64,000 nt of DNA, from the NCBI RefSeq assembly GCF_020880975.1, contig NZ_JAJIWP010000002.1, positions 1,105,102 through 1,169,101 on the forward strand. The letters are read 5' to 3'. The stretch's first letter is position 1. Every line of letters starts with the position of its first letter. A program made the translations under genes and the position numbers. This DNA is from Mucilaginibacter sp. UR6-1. GTDB taxonomy: Bacteria > Bacteroidota > Bacteroidia > Sphingobacteriales > Sphingobacteriaceae. Under the pieces are notes generated by a model. It was not told where the DNA came from and did no database searches. It was given only the letters and a program-made list of their open reading frames with translations. This document shows, in pieces, positions 53,579 through 62,632 of this stretch.

Positions 53579-54189
53579 TGCTTTTTCACTGATGTGCTAT
53601 CCTTTTTGCCTTTTTTATGTTTAAAGATATTGATCCTGCGCAGGAATGATGAACTGTCGCGTTTCGGCAATACTACTTTGCCATCCTTATAACGTGTAAC
53701 CTCAGCAGAATCGGCATTGACATAATTTTTAATCTTTCCATCCAGCAGATCGTTGTGGTAACTACCTTGTGTTTGTGGCAAGCCTTTTTCATTATAAACG
53801 GCGAAAGGCCCGTTATGCTGTCCGTTTTTCCAGGTGTAAGTTGCCGACAGCGTACCGTCTTCGCGCCAGGTTTTCCAGATGCCACTCTTTAAACCCCGGT
53901 CAAATTGGCCCTGTTCTTTCAAATTCTTATTCAGGTACCATTCTTTATATTCGCCGTTAAGTAATTTTCCGCTAAAACCGCCCTGTGTCGTGTTGATTTG
54001 GCTGGCGCTGTACCAGCTATACCATAAACCGGGTTTCGCTTTAGGATTTGAACTAACCGGTTTAATCTCGGCTAATAGCATCCTGTCGCCCTGTGTTAAG
54101 CGTACTTTTTGAAACGCATCAGTCGGAACGATCTGTGCGTTAACCATCACAGGGCAGACCAGCATCAAAATATAGATCAGTTTTTTCAT
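53575..54189 (-). CDS. Secreted YwqK/MORN-repeat-like protein inside the secretion operon
   Basis: This 204-residue protein has a signal peptide (about 1-18, ending VNAQ) and a run of short repeats of the MORN/YwqK type. Examples are LNGEYKEWYLNKNLKEQGQF, DRGLKSGIWKTWREDGTLSA and NGQHNGPFAVYNEKGLPQTQ. A lysine-rich tail ends it. YwqK-like proteins are known as antitoxins or surface-interaction modules; such a gene is not a normal part of a type II secretion operon. It overlaps genes on both sides by 4 bp, so it is translated with them and likely works in the same complex. Confidence 0.8.
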   Translation of the reverse strand: MKKLIYILMLVCPVMVNAQIVPTDAFQKVRLTQGDRMLLAEIKPVSSNPKAKPGLWYSWYSASQINTTQGGFSGKLLNGEYKEWYLNKNLKEQGQFDRGLKSGIWKTWREDGTLSATYTWKNGQHNGPFAVYNEKGLPQTQGSYHNDLLDGKIKNYVNADSAEVTRYKDGKVVLPKRDSSSFLRRINIFKHKKGKKDSTSVKKQ

Positions 54190-54695
54190 GGATTGGCGTT
54201 TTGCTGTTGAAAAAATCTTGTTTTTCCTTGATAACGTAATCGCACGGAATCGCGCAGATTTTTAATTAAAACAACCCCATCGGCGCTTTCACCTTCAGCT
54301 AACATGGTGTTACGGCCATTAATATGCAGCAGGGCGATCAGTTTTTTAGTTTCCGGGTTTTGGATATAACCGCCATAGCTAATAGTTGGCCAGGTTATTT
54401 CAGGCTTTGCGGCTATAGCAAGTGTATTAATCTTTCGTTCCCTTTTAATAGATGCTGTCGTATCCGCAGTTTGCGGCGCTTTGCTTTTACCGAACGGATC
54501 ACGGTAATTGAGTAACAGATGGGTGGTATCCGGTTGGAAGGCATAATCATCCAAAGGTGCTTTTTTCGCGGAGGTAGTATGTATAGCCACAGGCTCTTCA
54601 TCACCCAGCGAACCGACGATGCGGTAGATTATAACACCCCATACGGTAGCTACAGCGGCGATCAGTAAATAAGTAGCGGTTTTTCCCTTCAACAT
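54186..54695 (-). CDS. GspC/PilP-like periplasmic anchor protein
   Basis: This 169-residue protein has one N-terminal membrane segment (about 7-28, TYLLIAAVATVWGVIIYRIV) and a periplasmic part. It contains LLNYRDPFGKSKAP (the RDPF motif common in PilP and GspC proteins) and a small beta domain with TISYGGYIQNPETKKLIALL. This suggests that it links the inner-membrane platform to the secretin. The assignment is from topology and motif, not close similarity. It is the second gene of the minus operon. Confidence 0.6.
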   Translation of the reverse strand: MLKGKTATYLLIAAVATVWGVIIYRIVGSLGDEEPVAIHTTSAKKAPLDDYAFQPDTTHLLLNYRDPFGKSKAPQTADTTASIKRERKINTLAIAAKPEITWPTISYGGYIQNPETKKLIALLHINGRNTMLAEGESADGVVLIKNLRDSVRLRYQGKTRFFQQQNANP

Positions 54696-54700
54696 AGCGC

Positions 54701-55657
54701 TTACTGTAATAGTACATTCCGGAGTTCACTGGCAGCACCTTCATTACCCGCAGCATCTACAGCGGTAACTTTCCAATATACCCGCTCACCGGCAGTGCCC
54801 GCCGTAAACGTATAACTTGTATTGGTGGATTCAACGGGGAAAGTGTTATTGTAAAGCGTAGTGCCATTATTGCGGTACAAGTAGAAACGATATTTAGCAG
54901 CATCATTACGTGCCGACCAGGTAAAAGTTACCGGTAATTGTACTTGCGCGTTGTTATCAGGCTGTGTAGCTGTAATTGCACCGGGCGGAGTGCGGTCGCT
55001 GGTGATTGTATAAACAGCCGACCATTTGGACAATTTTGTGCCATCTTCATTCTGGCCGCGTACACGCCATTGATAAACATTGTCTTTTGGAAAGGTAAAG
55101 CGGTACTGACCGGCAGGGATAACCTGATCATAAACGTAGGTCGATCCCGAAAAACTGTTGCTGTCAATCTGCAGTCGGTAAGCCGATGCGCCAAACAGGT
55201 TGTTCCATTGAAGCGATACAGCACTTTGAGTGGTCAGGGTATTGTTGCCGGGGGATAACAATGTCACCGTTTGCTCTTCCAGGCTTCCGGGCAAAATGGT
55301 GAGGTTTCTTGGAGCAGTGTAAGCTGTAGCCGAGCTCCCGTTCTCGGCACGTACCTGCCATTGATAAGCCCCTGGTTCAAGTGTTAACGAAAAGGTGTTT
55401 CGCTGGATTACTGTATCCATAACAAGGCTGGCGATAGAATCAAAGTTGGGGCGAACAATTTGCAGGCGATAGTTAAGTGCATCTTCCACTTCATCCCACC
55501 AGAAACCAACCGTATAATTGCTGGTTTGGTAATTGTTTGCCGGTGCGCGCAAGGCAACCTGTCTTTTTTCAATAGAAGGTTCAATAAATTCGTTACAGGA
55601 AATTAATCCGGTTAACAGTACTGTAAAGAGGCTCAGGCGAAAAAAGTTCAAATACAT
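54701..55657 (-). CDS. Lipoprotein with FnIII-like repeats, first gene of the secretion operon
   Basis: This 318-residue protein has a lipoprotein signal ending LLTGLISC (Cys21). Three repeated units of about 90-100 residues resemble fibronectin type III domains, with recurrent LNYRLQIVRPNFDS, SAYRLQIDSNSFSGSTYVYD, KYRFYLYRNNGTTLYNNTF and QWRVR/YWKV elements. It would sit in the outer membrane or periplasm. It heads the minus operon and lies 5 bp before the GspC/PilP-like gene, so it could be a pilotin-like or cell-surface partner of the secretin. That role is inferred. Confidence 0.8.
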   Translation of the reverse strand: MYLNFFRLSLFTVLLTGLISCNEFIEPSIEKRQVALRAPANNYQTSNYTVGFWWDEVEDALNYRLQIVRPNFDSIASLVMDTVIQRNTFSLTLEPGAYQWQVRAENGSSATAYTAPRNLTILPGSLEEQTVTLLSPGNNTLTTQSAVSLQWNNLFGASAYRLQIDSNSFSGSTYVYDQVIPAGQYRFTFPKDNVYQWRVRGQNEDGTKLSKWSAVYTITSDRTPPGAITATQPDNNAQVQLPVTFTWSARNDAAKYRFYLYRNNGTTLYNNTFPVESTNTSYTFTAGTAGERVYWKVTAVDAAGNEGAASELRNVLLQ

Positions 55658-55704
55658 TTAGCATCTAAAGTAAAAAAAATTTAGTTTAGTGACAGTTTTT
55701 TGTA
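55658..55704. promoter_or_regulatory. Divergent promoter region of the secretion cluster
   Basis: Only 47 bp separate the two operons. TAGTTTAG on the plus strand and TACTTTAG on the minus strand are each one base from TAnnTTTG. This allows back-to-back promoters and joint control, but the match is imperfect. Confidence 0.3.
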
Positions 55705-56130
55705 ATGAAATTTTTTAGAAAACCCCTAAACGCCAAAGTCACAGCTTACACCCTCCAGGAGGTACTGGTCGTGCTTGTTATTATCGGTATACTTGTATTG
55801 CTGGCCTTGCCTAATTTATTGCCACTGATCACTAAAGCCAAAAGTATGGAAGCCAAAACACAGTTGGGTTTTGTACAGTCGCTTGAAAAAAATTATTTCT
55901 TTGAACATTCCCGTTATACCGATGATTTGGGTGAGATCGGCTTTTTACAGGAAAAGCTAAGCACTGACGGAAGAGATGGCAAAGCCAATTACCGTATTGA
56001 GATTACCAGCGCTTCAAATACCACATTTACCGCGCGTGCTACGGCCGTGGTGGATTTTAACGGTAACGGTACGTTCAATGTTTGGGAGATTGACCAGGAT
56101 AAGACGATTCGTGAAGTAACACCCGATTGA
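55705..56130 (+). CDS. gspG: Major pseudopilin, GspG-like
   Basis: This 141-residue protein has an N-terminal methylation motif TLQEVLVVLVIIGILVLLAL with Glu at +5. The residue before the predicted cleavage site is not Gly (AYTLQE, so Tyr or Ala), which departs from the usual rule. The globular part has the GspG-type layout with EKNYFFEHSRYTDDLGEIGF and a late TFNVWEIDQDK. It would be the main subunit of the pseudopilus. It is the first gene of the plus operon and overlaps the peptidase gene by 4 bp. Confidence 0.82.
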   Translation: MKFFRKPLNAKVTAYTLQEVLVVLVIIGILVLLALPNLLPLITKAKSMEAKTQLGFVQSLEKNYFFEHSRYTDDLGEIGFLQEKLSTDGRDGKANYRIEITSASNTTFTARATAVVDFNGNGTFNVWEIDQDKTIREVTPD

Positions 56131-56663
56131 TCATGATTATGGTGCTGCAATTGTGTTTGATGGTGGTGTTAGGATACATCTTTTTACAGGATGCCCGAAG
56201 CAGGTCAATTTATCTGTGGTGTTTTCCACTGTTGCTGACACTGTTCATCGTATTGCGTTGGTTGAATAACGAAAGTTGGATGGTCATTATGGCAGACGGC
56301 CTGAAATGCCTGATCTTTCTTACAATGCAGTTAGGAATACTTACCATTTACTTTTCCGCAAAGAACAGACGGTGGACGAATATTACCCGTGGGATATTAG
56401 GTTGGGGAGATGTGCTTTTTCTGATCTGTACAGCTTGTTATTTATCCTTATTTAATTTTGTTGGATTTTACCTTGTCAGCTTGTTTTTGTCATTGATTAC
56501 ATGGCTGAGCTGGCAAACTATCCGAAAAAATACAGTGGCTATAAAAGTGCCGCTTGCAGGTTTACAGGCATTTTTCTTATTAGTGTTTTTAATTGTTGAT
56601 TGGTTATCGCCGGTTGTATCGCTTACGCAGGATGACTGGATCACAAGATGGATCTTGATATGA
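56127..56663 (+). CDS. Prepilin peptidase (A24-type), short form
   Basis: This 178-residue polytopic protein shows two catalytic aspartates of type IV prepilin peptidases: Asp22 in FLQDARSRSI and Asp95 in ILGWGDVLF (GxGD). It lacks the N-terminal methyltransferase/zinc domain found in GspO/PilD of Proteobacteria, so it likely cleaves but does not methylate. Five or six hydrophobic helices are seen. It overlaps the next gene by 16 bp. Its substrates would be the pseudopilins encoded on both sides. Confidence 0.75.
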   Translation: MIMIMVLQLCLMVVLGYIFLQDARSRSIYLWCFPLLLTLFIVLRWLNNESWMVIMADGLKCLIFLTMQLGILTIYFSAKNRRWTNITRGILGWGDVLFLICTACYLSLFNFVGFYLVSLFLSLITWLSWQTIRKNTVAIKVPLAGLQAFFLLVFLIVDWLSPVVSLTQDDWITRWILI

Positions 56664-58096
56664 ATGCCATGGAAGATATCATTTTAGCATCAGATCAACT
56701 GCATTTGGTAAGCAAAGAACAGGCCTGGCATTACCGCATTTTACCCAAAGGCCGTTTGAACGGATCCCTGTGGCTATACTGCGAAGAAGGGGCTTTAGCC
56801 AACGAACTTACGGATGAACTGGAGATCGTCCTGAATCAGCCTGTTAAGCTGGAAGCGTTACCTGTAACCCAGGTGGCCCGTATGCTTTCGCGTTATTACC
56901 TACGGGAAAACAAGTTGCCGTCAGGTGGTCAGATGTTACTTGCAGCAGAGCATGAAAGTGATTTTTTGCTCAAACTTATCAGCGAAGCTAAAGGATTAAA
57001 AAGTAGTGATATTCATATAGAGGTATATGAGCAGAAATGCCGGGTACGTATTCGTATTGACGGTATGATGGTAGAGCGCTATCTGCTTAAACGGGAAGAT
57101 TATCCGGCGCTGGTCAATAAAATTAAAATAGCGGCAAATCTTGATATAGCGGAAAAACGCCTGCCGCAGGATGGACGGATCAACTTTAAGCACGGCAGCC
57201 AGCAGTTTGATATTCGCGTATCCGTGCTGCCTACCTTGCACGGCGAAAAGGTGGTATTGCGTTTATTAAGCAATGATGCCACATCCATTGATCTGAATAC
57301 CCTGGGCTTTTCAGCGTTTGATCTGAACAATTACCTTCAGGGCGTACGCAGGCCTAATGGGATCATCCTGATGAGCGGGCCAACTGGCTCCGGCAAAACA
57401 ACCACTCTTTATGCTACTTTAAAACTGCTTAATAAAGAAACCCGAAACATCCTGACTATCGAAGATCCGATCGAATACACCTTAGAGGGGATTAATCAGG
57501 TGCAGTTAAAAGAATCTATCGGGCTCACCTTTGCATCTGCCTTACGGACATTTTTACGTCAGGATCCGGACGTGATTATGGTAGGAGAGATACGTGATAC
57601 GGAAACGGCAAATATGGCTATTCGGGCGGCACTAACGGGTCACTTGGTGCTGTCTACTATCCATACAAATTCAGCCTGGGGAACCATATCCCGGTTAATT
57701 GATATGAATATACCGCCGTTTTTGGTAGCCAGTACCCTAAACACCACTGCTGCACAGCGCCTGGTACGCCTGCTTTGCCCGGATTGTAGGAAGGAAGCAC
57801 CGTTTGATGCGCAATTGTATCCTAAACAATTCAGGCCTTACAGCGAAGTTCATGTGCACTATACAGCCGCGGGCTGCGACCATTGCTTTTACACCGGTTA
57901 TAAAGGTCGTAAGGCAGTTTATGAGGTAATACCCGTGGATCAGGAACTGGCCGTAGAAATTAAAAAAGGAAATTTGTATATTGATGATCTGTTGCGTGAA
58001 CGCGGGGTACAAACCCTTGCCGAGAACGCTTTTAATTTATTTAAATCCGGGGTTACTTCTCTTGATGAAATTTACCCCTTGTTATTTAATTATTGA
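56648..58096 (+). CDS. gspE: Type II secretion/type IV pilus assembly ATPase GspE/PilB-like
   Basis: This 482-residue cytoplasmic ATPase drives pseudopilus assembly. It has an N-terminal N1-like domain (about 1-90) and the segment SSDIHIEVYEQKCRVRIRID. Walker A is SGPTGSGKTTTLYATL (about residue 243). The Asp box is TIEDPIEYTLEG, Walker B is DPDVIMVGEIRD, and the His box is LTGHLVLSTIHTN. A C-terminal zinc module has CPDC and CDHC pairs. All catalytic motifs are intact. An alternative ATG lies at 56660. Confidence 0.95.
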   Translation: MDLDMNAMEDIILASDQLHLVSKEQAWHYRILPKGRLNGSLWLYCEEGALANELTDELEIVLNQPVKLEALPVTQVARMLSRYYLRENKLPSGGQMLLAAEHESDFLLKLISEAKGLKSSDIHIEVYEQKCRVRIRIDGMMVERYLLKREDYPALVNKIKIAANLDIAEKRLPQDGRINFKHGSQQFDIRVSVLPTLHGEKVVLRLLSNDATSIDLNTLGFSAFDLNNYLQGVRRPNGIILMSGPTGSGKTTTLYATLKLLNKETRNILTIEDPIEYTLEGINQVQLKESIGLTFASALRTFLRQDPDVIMVGEIRDTETANMAIRAALTGHLVLSTIHTNSAWGTISRLIDMNIPPFLVASTLNTTAAQRLVRLLCPDCRKEAPFDAQLYPKQFRPYSEVHVHYTAAGCDHCFYTGYKGRKAVYEVIPVDQELAVEIKKGNLYIDDLLRERGVQTLAENAFNLFKSGVTSLDEIYPLLFNY

Positions 58097-58107
58097 TTTG
58101 TGTTGAA

Positions 58108-60033
58108 ATGCCTAAACCTTTACGAATTATATTGATCTGTTTTTTTCTGCTACCAATACGGTTGTATGCCCAGCAACCGGATAGGATTGCGCAGTTGCAG
58201 GAAAACCTTACTACATTATCTGCCAAAGTCAGCGGCTTACGGCAAAAGGTACACCTGTCAGTCACCGGTGTGTCTTTACAGGAATACCTTACAGGCTTGT
58301 CCCGGTCTAATAACCTGAACATGAGCATCGACCCCAAGCTGACCTTTGCAATTTATGACCGATTCAGTGATGTAACAGCAACGAATATTTTAGTCTTTCT
58401 TGCCCAAAAATATAATCTTGATATTAAGGTATTGGGCTCGATCATTTCTATCAGCCCTTACCAGGATCCTGCATTACTGGCAGGGCCGAAGATCAAAGAT
58501 ATTAATGTACGATACAATCAATTGAATAACACACTCTCTATGGAGTTGGAGAATGACAGCCTTGCTGCCGTTGCCCGGAAGATAACACAGGTATCCGGAA
58601 AAAATGTGGTTGTGCCGGTTGCTTTACAAGGTAAGCGCGTAACCGCGTTCATTAATGCGGCCACGTTTGAAACTGCTGTTGAAAAAATGGCCTTTACCAA
58701 TGAATTGAAGATGACTAAAACCAGCGACGGCTTTTATTTGATTCAATCTTTAAATGACAGTGAAGAGTTATATATTAATAACGATAAGCAAACCGGTGTA
58801 CGCAGGGCGTTCAGGCCGGTAGCACCTAATCCGGGCGGAAATGTAGGTTTATATAGCAGGGTAGTCAACGGTCGTAAGCTCATTTCTGCCGACGCTACCG
58901 GTGCGAGCATTGCTGACATGGTTCGCCAGGCATCGCAGGAACTGGATATCAACTATTCACTCTATTCTGATTTGAAGGGTAATATTACCCTACATGTTAA
59001 AGATGTTGCCTTTGAAGATTTTTTAAATATCCTGTTCAGAGGAACGAACTACACTTTCCATACCGATAACGGTATTTACCTGATCGGCGAGCGGCAAATG
59101 GAAGGTTTGCGAACCTTTAAGGTTATCCAATTACAACATCGTTCTATTGACACCGTAGTCACAATGATACCCGAAGACTGGAAGCGTGGATTGGGTATAA
59201 AAGAGTTCCGCGAGCAAAATGCATTGTTATTATCAGGTTCCGCCGCGCAGATTGCCGAAGCCGAAGCATTTATTAAGCAATTAGATGTGTTGGTGCCGGT
59301 GGTATTGATCGAGGTAACTATGGTAGATATCCGTAAAACGAGAACCATAAGCACGGGTATATCTGCCGGTGTTTCTGATAGCGTTAAAACAGGTGGAACT
59401 GTTCTTCCCGGCTTGGATTATACTTTTGGATCAAAGGCTGTTAATAGCTTTTTGAAGAGTGTAGGCAGGATTACCTCAACCAACTTAGGTCGTGTTACTC
59501 CTGATTTCTACGTTCGGTTAAGCGCATTAGAGGCTAACGAAAATGTAGATGTCCGCTCGGTACCTAAACTGTCAGCGCTGAATGGACACACCGCAACGCT
59601 AAGTGTAGGCAGTGTTCAATATTATAAAAACGTAACGCAGAACCTGTATCCCACAACAACCTCTACTCAATCCGTATTTTACAACGAGTATAAGGAATCG
59701 AAAGCGGACTTGTCGATCAAGATCAAACCTGTAGTGGCCGGTGATGATCAGGTAACACTGGGCATCAATGTTGATATTTCTGATTTCCTCTCCATTCCCC
59801 GTGACGGATCACCGCCCCCACGCTCGTTGAGTAAGTACGAAACCAGCCTTAGAGTAAATAATGAGGACATGATCGTATTGGGCGGCATAGAGCGCACGGA
59901 GCAGTCGGAAAGCGGATCGGGTGTGCCGTTCCTTTCCCGTATACCTGTATTGAAGTGGCTGTTCAGCAGTCGTTCAAAAACCAACGCACGGGTGGTTACA
60001 GTATTATTTATTAAGTCAACCATTTTGCGCTAA
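58108..60033 (+). CDS. gspD: Secretin, GspD/PilQ-like outer-membrane channel
   Basis: The protein has about 641 residues from the ATG at 58108 with a signal peptide (ending RLYAQQ). The N-terminal half has STN/N0-like modules (VSLQEYLTGLSRSNNLNMSI and VKDVAFEDFLNILFRGTNYT) and an N1-type part (TFKVIQLQHRSIDTVVTMIP). The secretin domain covers about 400-640: VRSVPKLSALNGHTATLSVG, then VNNEDMIVLGGIE and the signature VPFLSRIPVLKWLFSSRSKT. It forms the outer-membrane pore of the system. It starts 11 bp after gspE. Confidence 0.94.
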   Translation: MPKPLRIILICFFLLPIRLYAQQPDRIAQLQENLTTLSAKVSGLRQKVHLSVTGVSLQEYLTGLSRSNNLNMSIDPKLTFAIYDRFSDVTATNILVFLAQKYNLDIKVLGSIISISPYQDPALLAGPKIKDINVRYNQLNNTLSMELENDSLAAVARKITQVSGKNVVVPVALQGKRVTAFINAATFETAVEKMAFTNELKMTKTSDGFYLIQSLNDSEELYINNDKQTGVRRAFRPVAPNPGGNVGLYSRVVNGRKLISADATGASIADMVRQASQELDINYSLYSDLKGNITLHVKDVAFEDFLNILFRGTNYTFHTDNGIYLIGERQMEGLRTFKVIQLQHRSIDTVVTMIPEDWKRGLGIKEFREQNALLLSGSAAQIAEAEAFIKQLDVLVPVVLIEVTMVDIRKTRTISTGISAGVSDSVKTGGTVLPGLDYTFGSKAVNSFLKSVGRITSTNLGRVTPDFYVRLSALEANENVDVRSVPKLSALNGHTATLSVGSVQYYKNVTQNLYPTTTSTQSVFYNEYKESKADLSIKIKPVVAGDDQVTLGINVDISDFLSIPRDGSPPPRSLSKYETSLRVNNEDMIVLGGIERTEQSESGSGVPFLSRIPVLKWLFSSRSKTNARVVTVLFIKSTILR

Positions 60034-60036
60034 GCC

Positions 60037-61248
60037 ATGCTGGAACGTTTCTATCAAATAGACACAGCAACCGGTTTAACGCTGCACTTATTGCCCGACG
60101 GCTCGTATATTGCGCATGCTTGCTCAATCTGCGTTAAAGGCACACAGCTTGATATTGAAAAGAAACTTACCGGAAAGCATTCGCTGAAAGATGTTGCCAA
60201 GGAATTAAATAACGGTACCCTGATCGCGTTGAATATAAACGGGAAAGGTGTATTGACCAAAATTGTTGAACTAAATGGTGAAAACGTTTCTCCTGATTTT
60301 GCTTCTATATTACCAGGCGCTGACCCGGCTGATTATTACCGGCAGGATTTTCGGTCAGGAGCAAGTGTGTTTATTTCATTAATACGCCGAACGGATGCGG
60401 ATAGGTGGATGGCGCAATTACATACCATGGGCTTTAAGGTATTCCTGCTAAGCCTAGGGCCTTTCGCAGTTGATCAAATTCTTCCTCAGCTAAATAATTA
60501 TAGCGATACGTTAATCTTTGACGGTCATCAAATTGGTTTGGGCGAAAAAAACCACTGGATGAGTTACGTTTACCAGGACGGTAAAAAGGCAGAACTGCCC
60601 TTTAAGATAGAATCTGAACGGATGGATGAGCGGTTATTACTGCCTTATGCTGCGGCATTTCAATTGGCATTGCATGATAGGCTGGCTGTAATAGGTGTTG
60701 ACTCAGAAGAGATAACGGAATTAAGGAACGGCTGGATGCAACGCAAAAAGCTGAAAGCTCAGGCAATGCTGATGCTTATGGCTTTTTTTGTTTTGCTGCT
60801 GATCAATTTTTTAGTGTTTAATCATTTCTACACAGAAAATCTGGAACTACAGTCACGCACGAAACTTATTGAGCAAAACGCAGGCGACGCACGTCAGGAA
60901 AGTATAAAGATAAAAGAACAGGAAGCTGTTTTGCAAAAACTGGGTTACAATGGCAGCAAGCTGAAAAGTGTCATGATTGACCAGTTGTGTTCACTGTTAC
61001 CTGATGGCGTTACACTTACAGCATTTGAGATAAACCCGGTTGATCAGAAAAAGAGCCGTGAATTGCGTAATACCTATTTTATTGACCATCGGCTTAAAAT
61101 AACAGGTAATGCTGACCGGGTATTGAACGTAAATGAATGGCTTGCTTTGATGGGTACTTGTAAATGGCTTAAAAATGCAGAGTTAGAAATTTACCGCGTA
61201 AATCCAGAAACAGGGATAGGGCAATTTGTAATAACAGCAGCGTATTGA
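60037..61248 (+). CDS. GspL/PilM-PilN-like inner-membrane platform protein
   Basis: The protein has 403 residues. The cytoplasmic N-terminal part (about 1-235) has the arrangement of a PilM/GspL actin-like domain without clear nucleotide motifs. One membrane segment lies near 246-266 (LMLMAFFVLLLINFLVF), followed by a coiled coil (SRTKLIEQNAGDARQESIKI). The ferredoxin-like PilN domain contains LCSLLPDGVTLTAFEINPVD and ITGNADRVLNVNEWLALMGT. It anchors the GspE ATPase to the membrane. It lies between the secretin and GspM-like genes. Confidence 0.7.
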   Translation: MLERFYQIDTATGLTLHLLPDGSYIAHACSICVKGTQLDIEKKLTGKHSLKDVAKELNNGTLIALNINGKGVLTKIVELNGENVSPDFASILPGADPADYYRQDFRSGASVFISLIRRTDADRWMAQLHTMGFKVFLLSLGPFAVDQILPQLNNYSDTLIFDGHQIGLGEKNHWMSYVYQDGKKAELPFKIESERMDERLLLPYAAAFQLALHDRLAVIGVDSEEITELRNGWMQRKKLKAQAMLMLMAFFVLLLINFLVFNHFYTENLELQSRTKLIEQNAGDARQESIKIKEQEAVLQKLGYNGSKLKSVMIDQLCSLLPDGVTLTAFEINPVDQKKSRELRNTYFIDHRLKITGNADRVLNVNEWLALMGTCKWLKNAELEIYRVNPETGIGQFVITAAY

Positions 61249-61252
61249 TCAA

Positions 61253-61759
61253 ATGGATAAACTCTTAAACAAACCTGGATACCTTTTATTAGCCGGTGGT
61301 TTGCTGATGTTGTACCTGGCCTATCAGTTTGCCTTTAAGCAGACACTTGAAGCATTGCAAGCCAACCGCCAGTTACATGCACAACTCGAAAGCGGCGAAG
61401 ACTTGGTTGCGCAACCTGGGTTTACAAAGCGTAAATCGCTAAACCTTGAACGAGCCCTCGAATTATACAAGGTGGACACAGCCACATTTCGTTCAACGCT
61501 AATTACCACGATGTCGCTGCTTGCAGAAAAACACAGCCTTCGTATGACGGATATACCAACAGTTGCCGATACCGCAAGTGACAGTCAGCAGCATAGGGTT
61601 ATTTTACAAGGAAGTTATCACAACATGATCAGGTTTTTGAATGATGCTGAAAAGATAAAAGGATACGGGCAATTAAGATCTGTGGAGATTTATTCTGAAA
61701 AAAATAGTGCTATTGAGAAGACTGACTTAAAATTGCAAATTTACTTTATTGGGATATAA
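61253..61759 (+). CDS. GspM/PilO-like inner-membrane protein
   Basis: This 168-residue protein has one N-terminal membrane segment (about 9-28, LLLAGGLLMLYLAYQFAF), a helical linker, and a PilO-like domain with STLITTMSLLAEKHSLRMTD and HRVILQGSYHNMIRFLNDAE. It would pair with the GspL-like protein in the platform. It is the last gene of the plus operon, 4 bp after its partner. Confidence 0.7.
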   Translation: MDKLLNKPGYLLLAGGLLMLYLAYQFAFKQTLEALQANRQLHAQLESGEDLVAQPGFTKRKSLNLERALELYKVDTATFRSTLITTMSLLAEKHSLRMTDIPTVADTASDSQQHRVILQGSYHNMIRFLNDAEKIKGYGQLRSVEIYSEKNSAIEKTDLKLQIYFIGI

Positions 61760-62632
61760 AGGAAAACGTTAACCATTATCTTTAATTATAGCAATGTCAC
61801 TTATAAGATTAGTAGTACTGGTCAATTTAAAGTTATGGCAACTTCATGGTACGGCTGTACAAGATTTGAAAGAATATGCTGCAAACTCAAAAAAAAGGTG
61901 CGAAGATTCTATTCTTATCTTCTCTTCTCCATGTTCATTATTGTCAGAATTATTGGTAGTAAGTACTGCTTGCTAACAGTTTTTTTGCAGCAGCAGGCTT
62001 CCAAGCAGGAAGTTATGAGAAAAATAAAAACACACGGCGCAATCACGTTGTGGAACTTCTGTAGCAATTATTAACATGATAAACCTTTTTCGCTAGATGT
62101 AAAGGGTATATTCAAGATAAGTTCATTTCCCTTCTGCTCTATATCTTCAATTATTAAATTGTGTTTTTTTAACAATTAATTTTCGATACATATAAGATTA
62201 TAAATCGCAGAAGCTCGTCTCACACTTTAACAAACGTCAGTTTAGAAACTAAACTTCTCGTTTGAGATCGTATGTTATTCACAAATTTTAGATACATTGC
62301 TACGTTATTTCGCTAAGCCTCTTTATTAGGTATTTAGATTTTTTATCAAAAAGCGTTTTGAAATGATTATTTACTATAGCGTAAAGAACTATGTTTACAT
62401 TTGACGAGTATTACCTCATCTTAATAAATAATCAATGACTAGTATGCTAATTTTGATAAACAGAAAGTTCCCAATTAGCAGGATCGAGACGGTGAAAAGT
62501 GTCAAGAACAAATAAATATAGGCTATTTAATGTCCCGTCTTATTTAAGTTAACGCTTTTATGTTCTCGCATCGAATTAAGATGGATGTTTAAATAATGTT
62601 TAGCGGCCGTAATAAATAGTCTCGCTTTAATT
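61760..62632. other. Long AT-rich gene-poor stretch
   Basis: About 870 bases without a convincing coding frame, tRNA or terminator. It contains the second copy of the diverged direct repeat near 61996-62071. The rest is AT-rich and may hold degraded sequence between the secretion cluster and the Rhs locus. Confidence 0.4.
61996..62071 (+). repeat. Diverged direct repeat, copy 2 (right of the secretion cluster)
   Basis: GGCTTCC, 3 bases, CAGGAAG, and 52 bases after the first base TTGTGGAACTTCTGTAGCA. These blocks match copy 1 at 50148 in sequence, order, orientation and spacing, with the middle part diverged. Confidence 0.45.

Noticed and set aside
61794..62074. Two overlapping plus-strand frames of 60-79 codons after the secretion cluster
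   Set aside because: No motif, no neighbour logic, and one covers the direct-repeat copy; likely non-coding.
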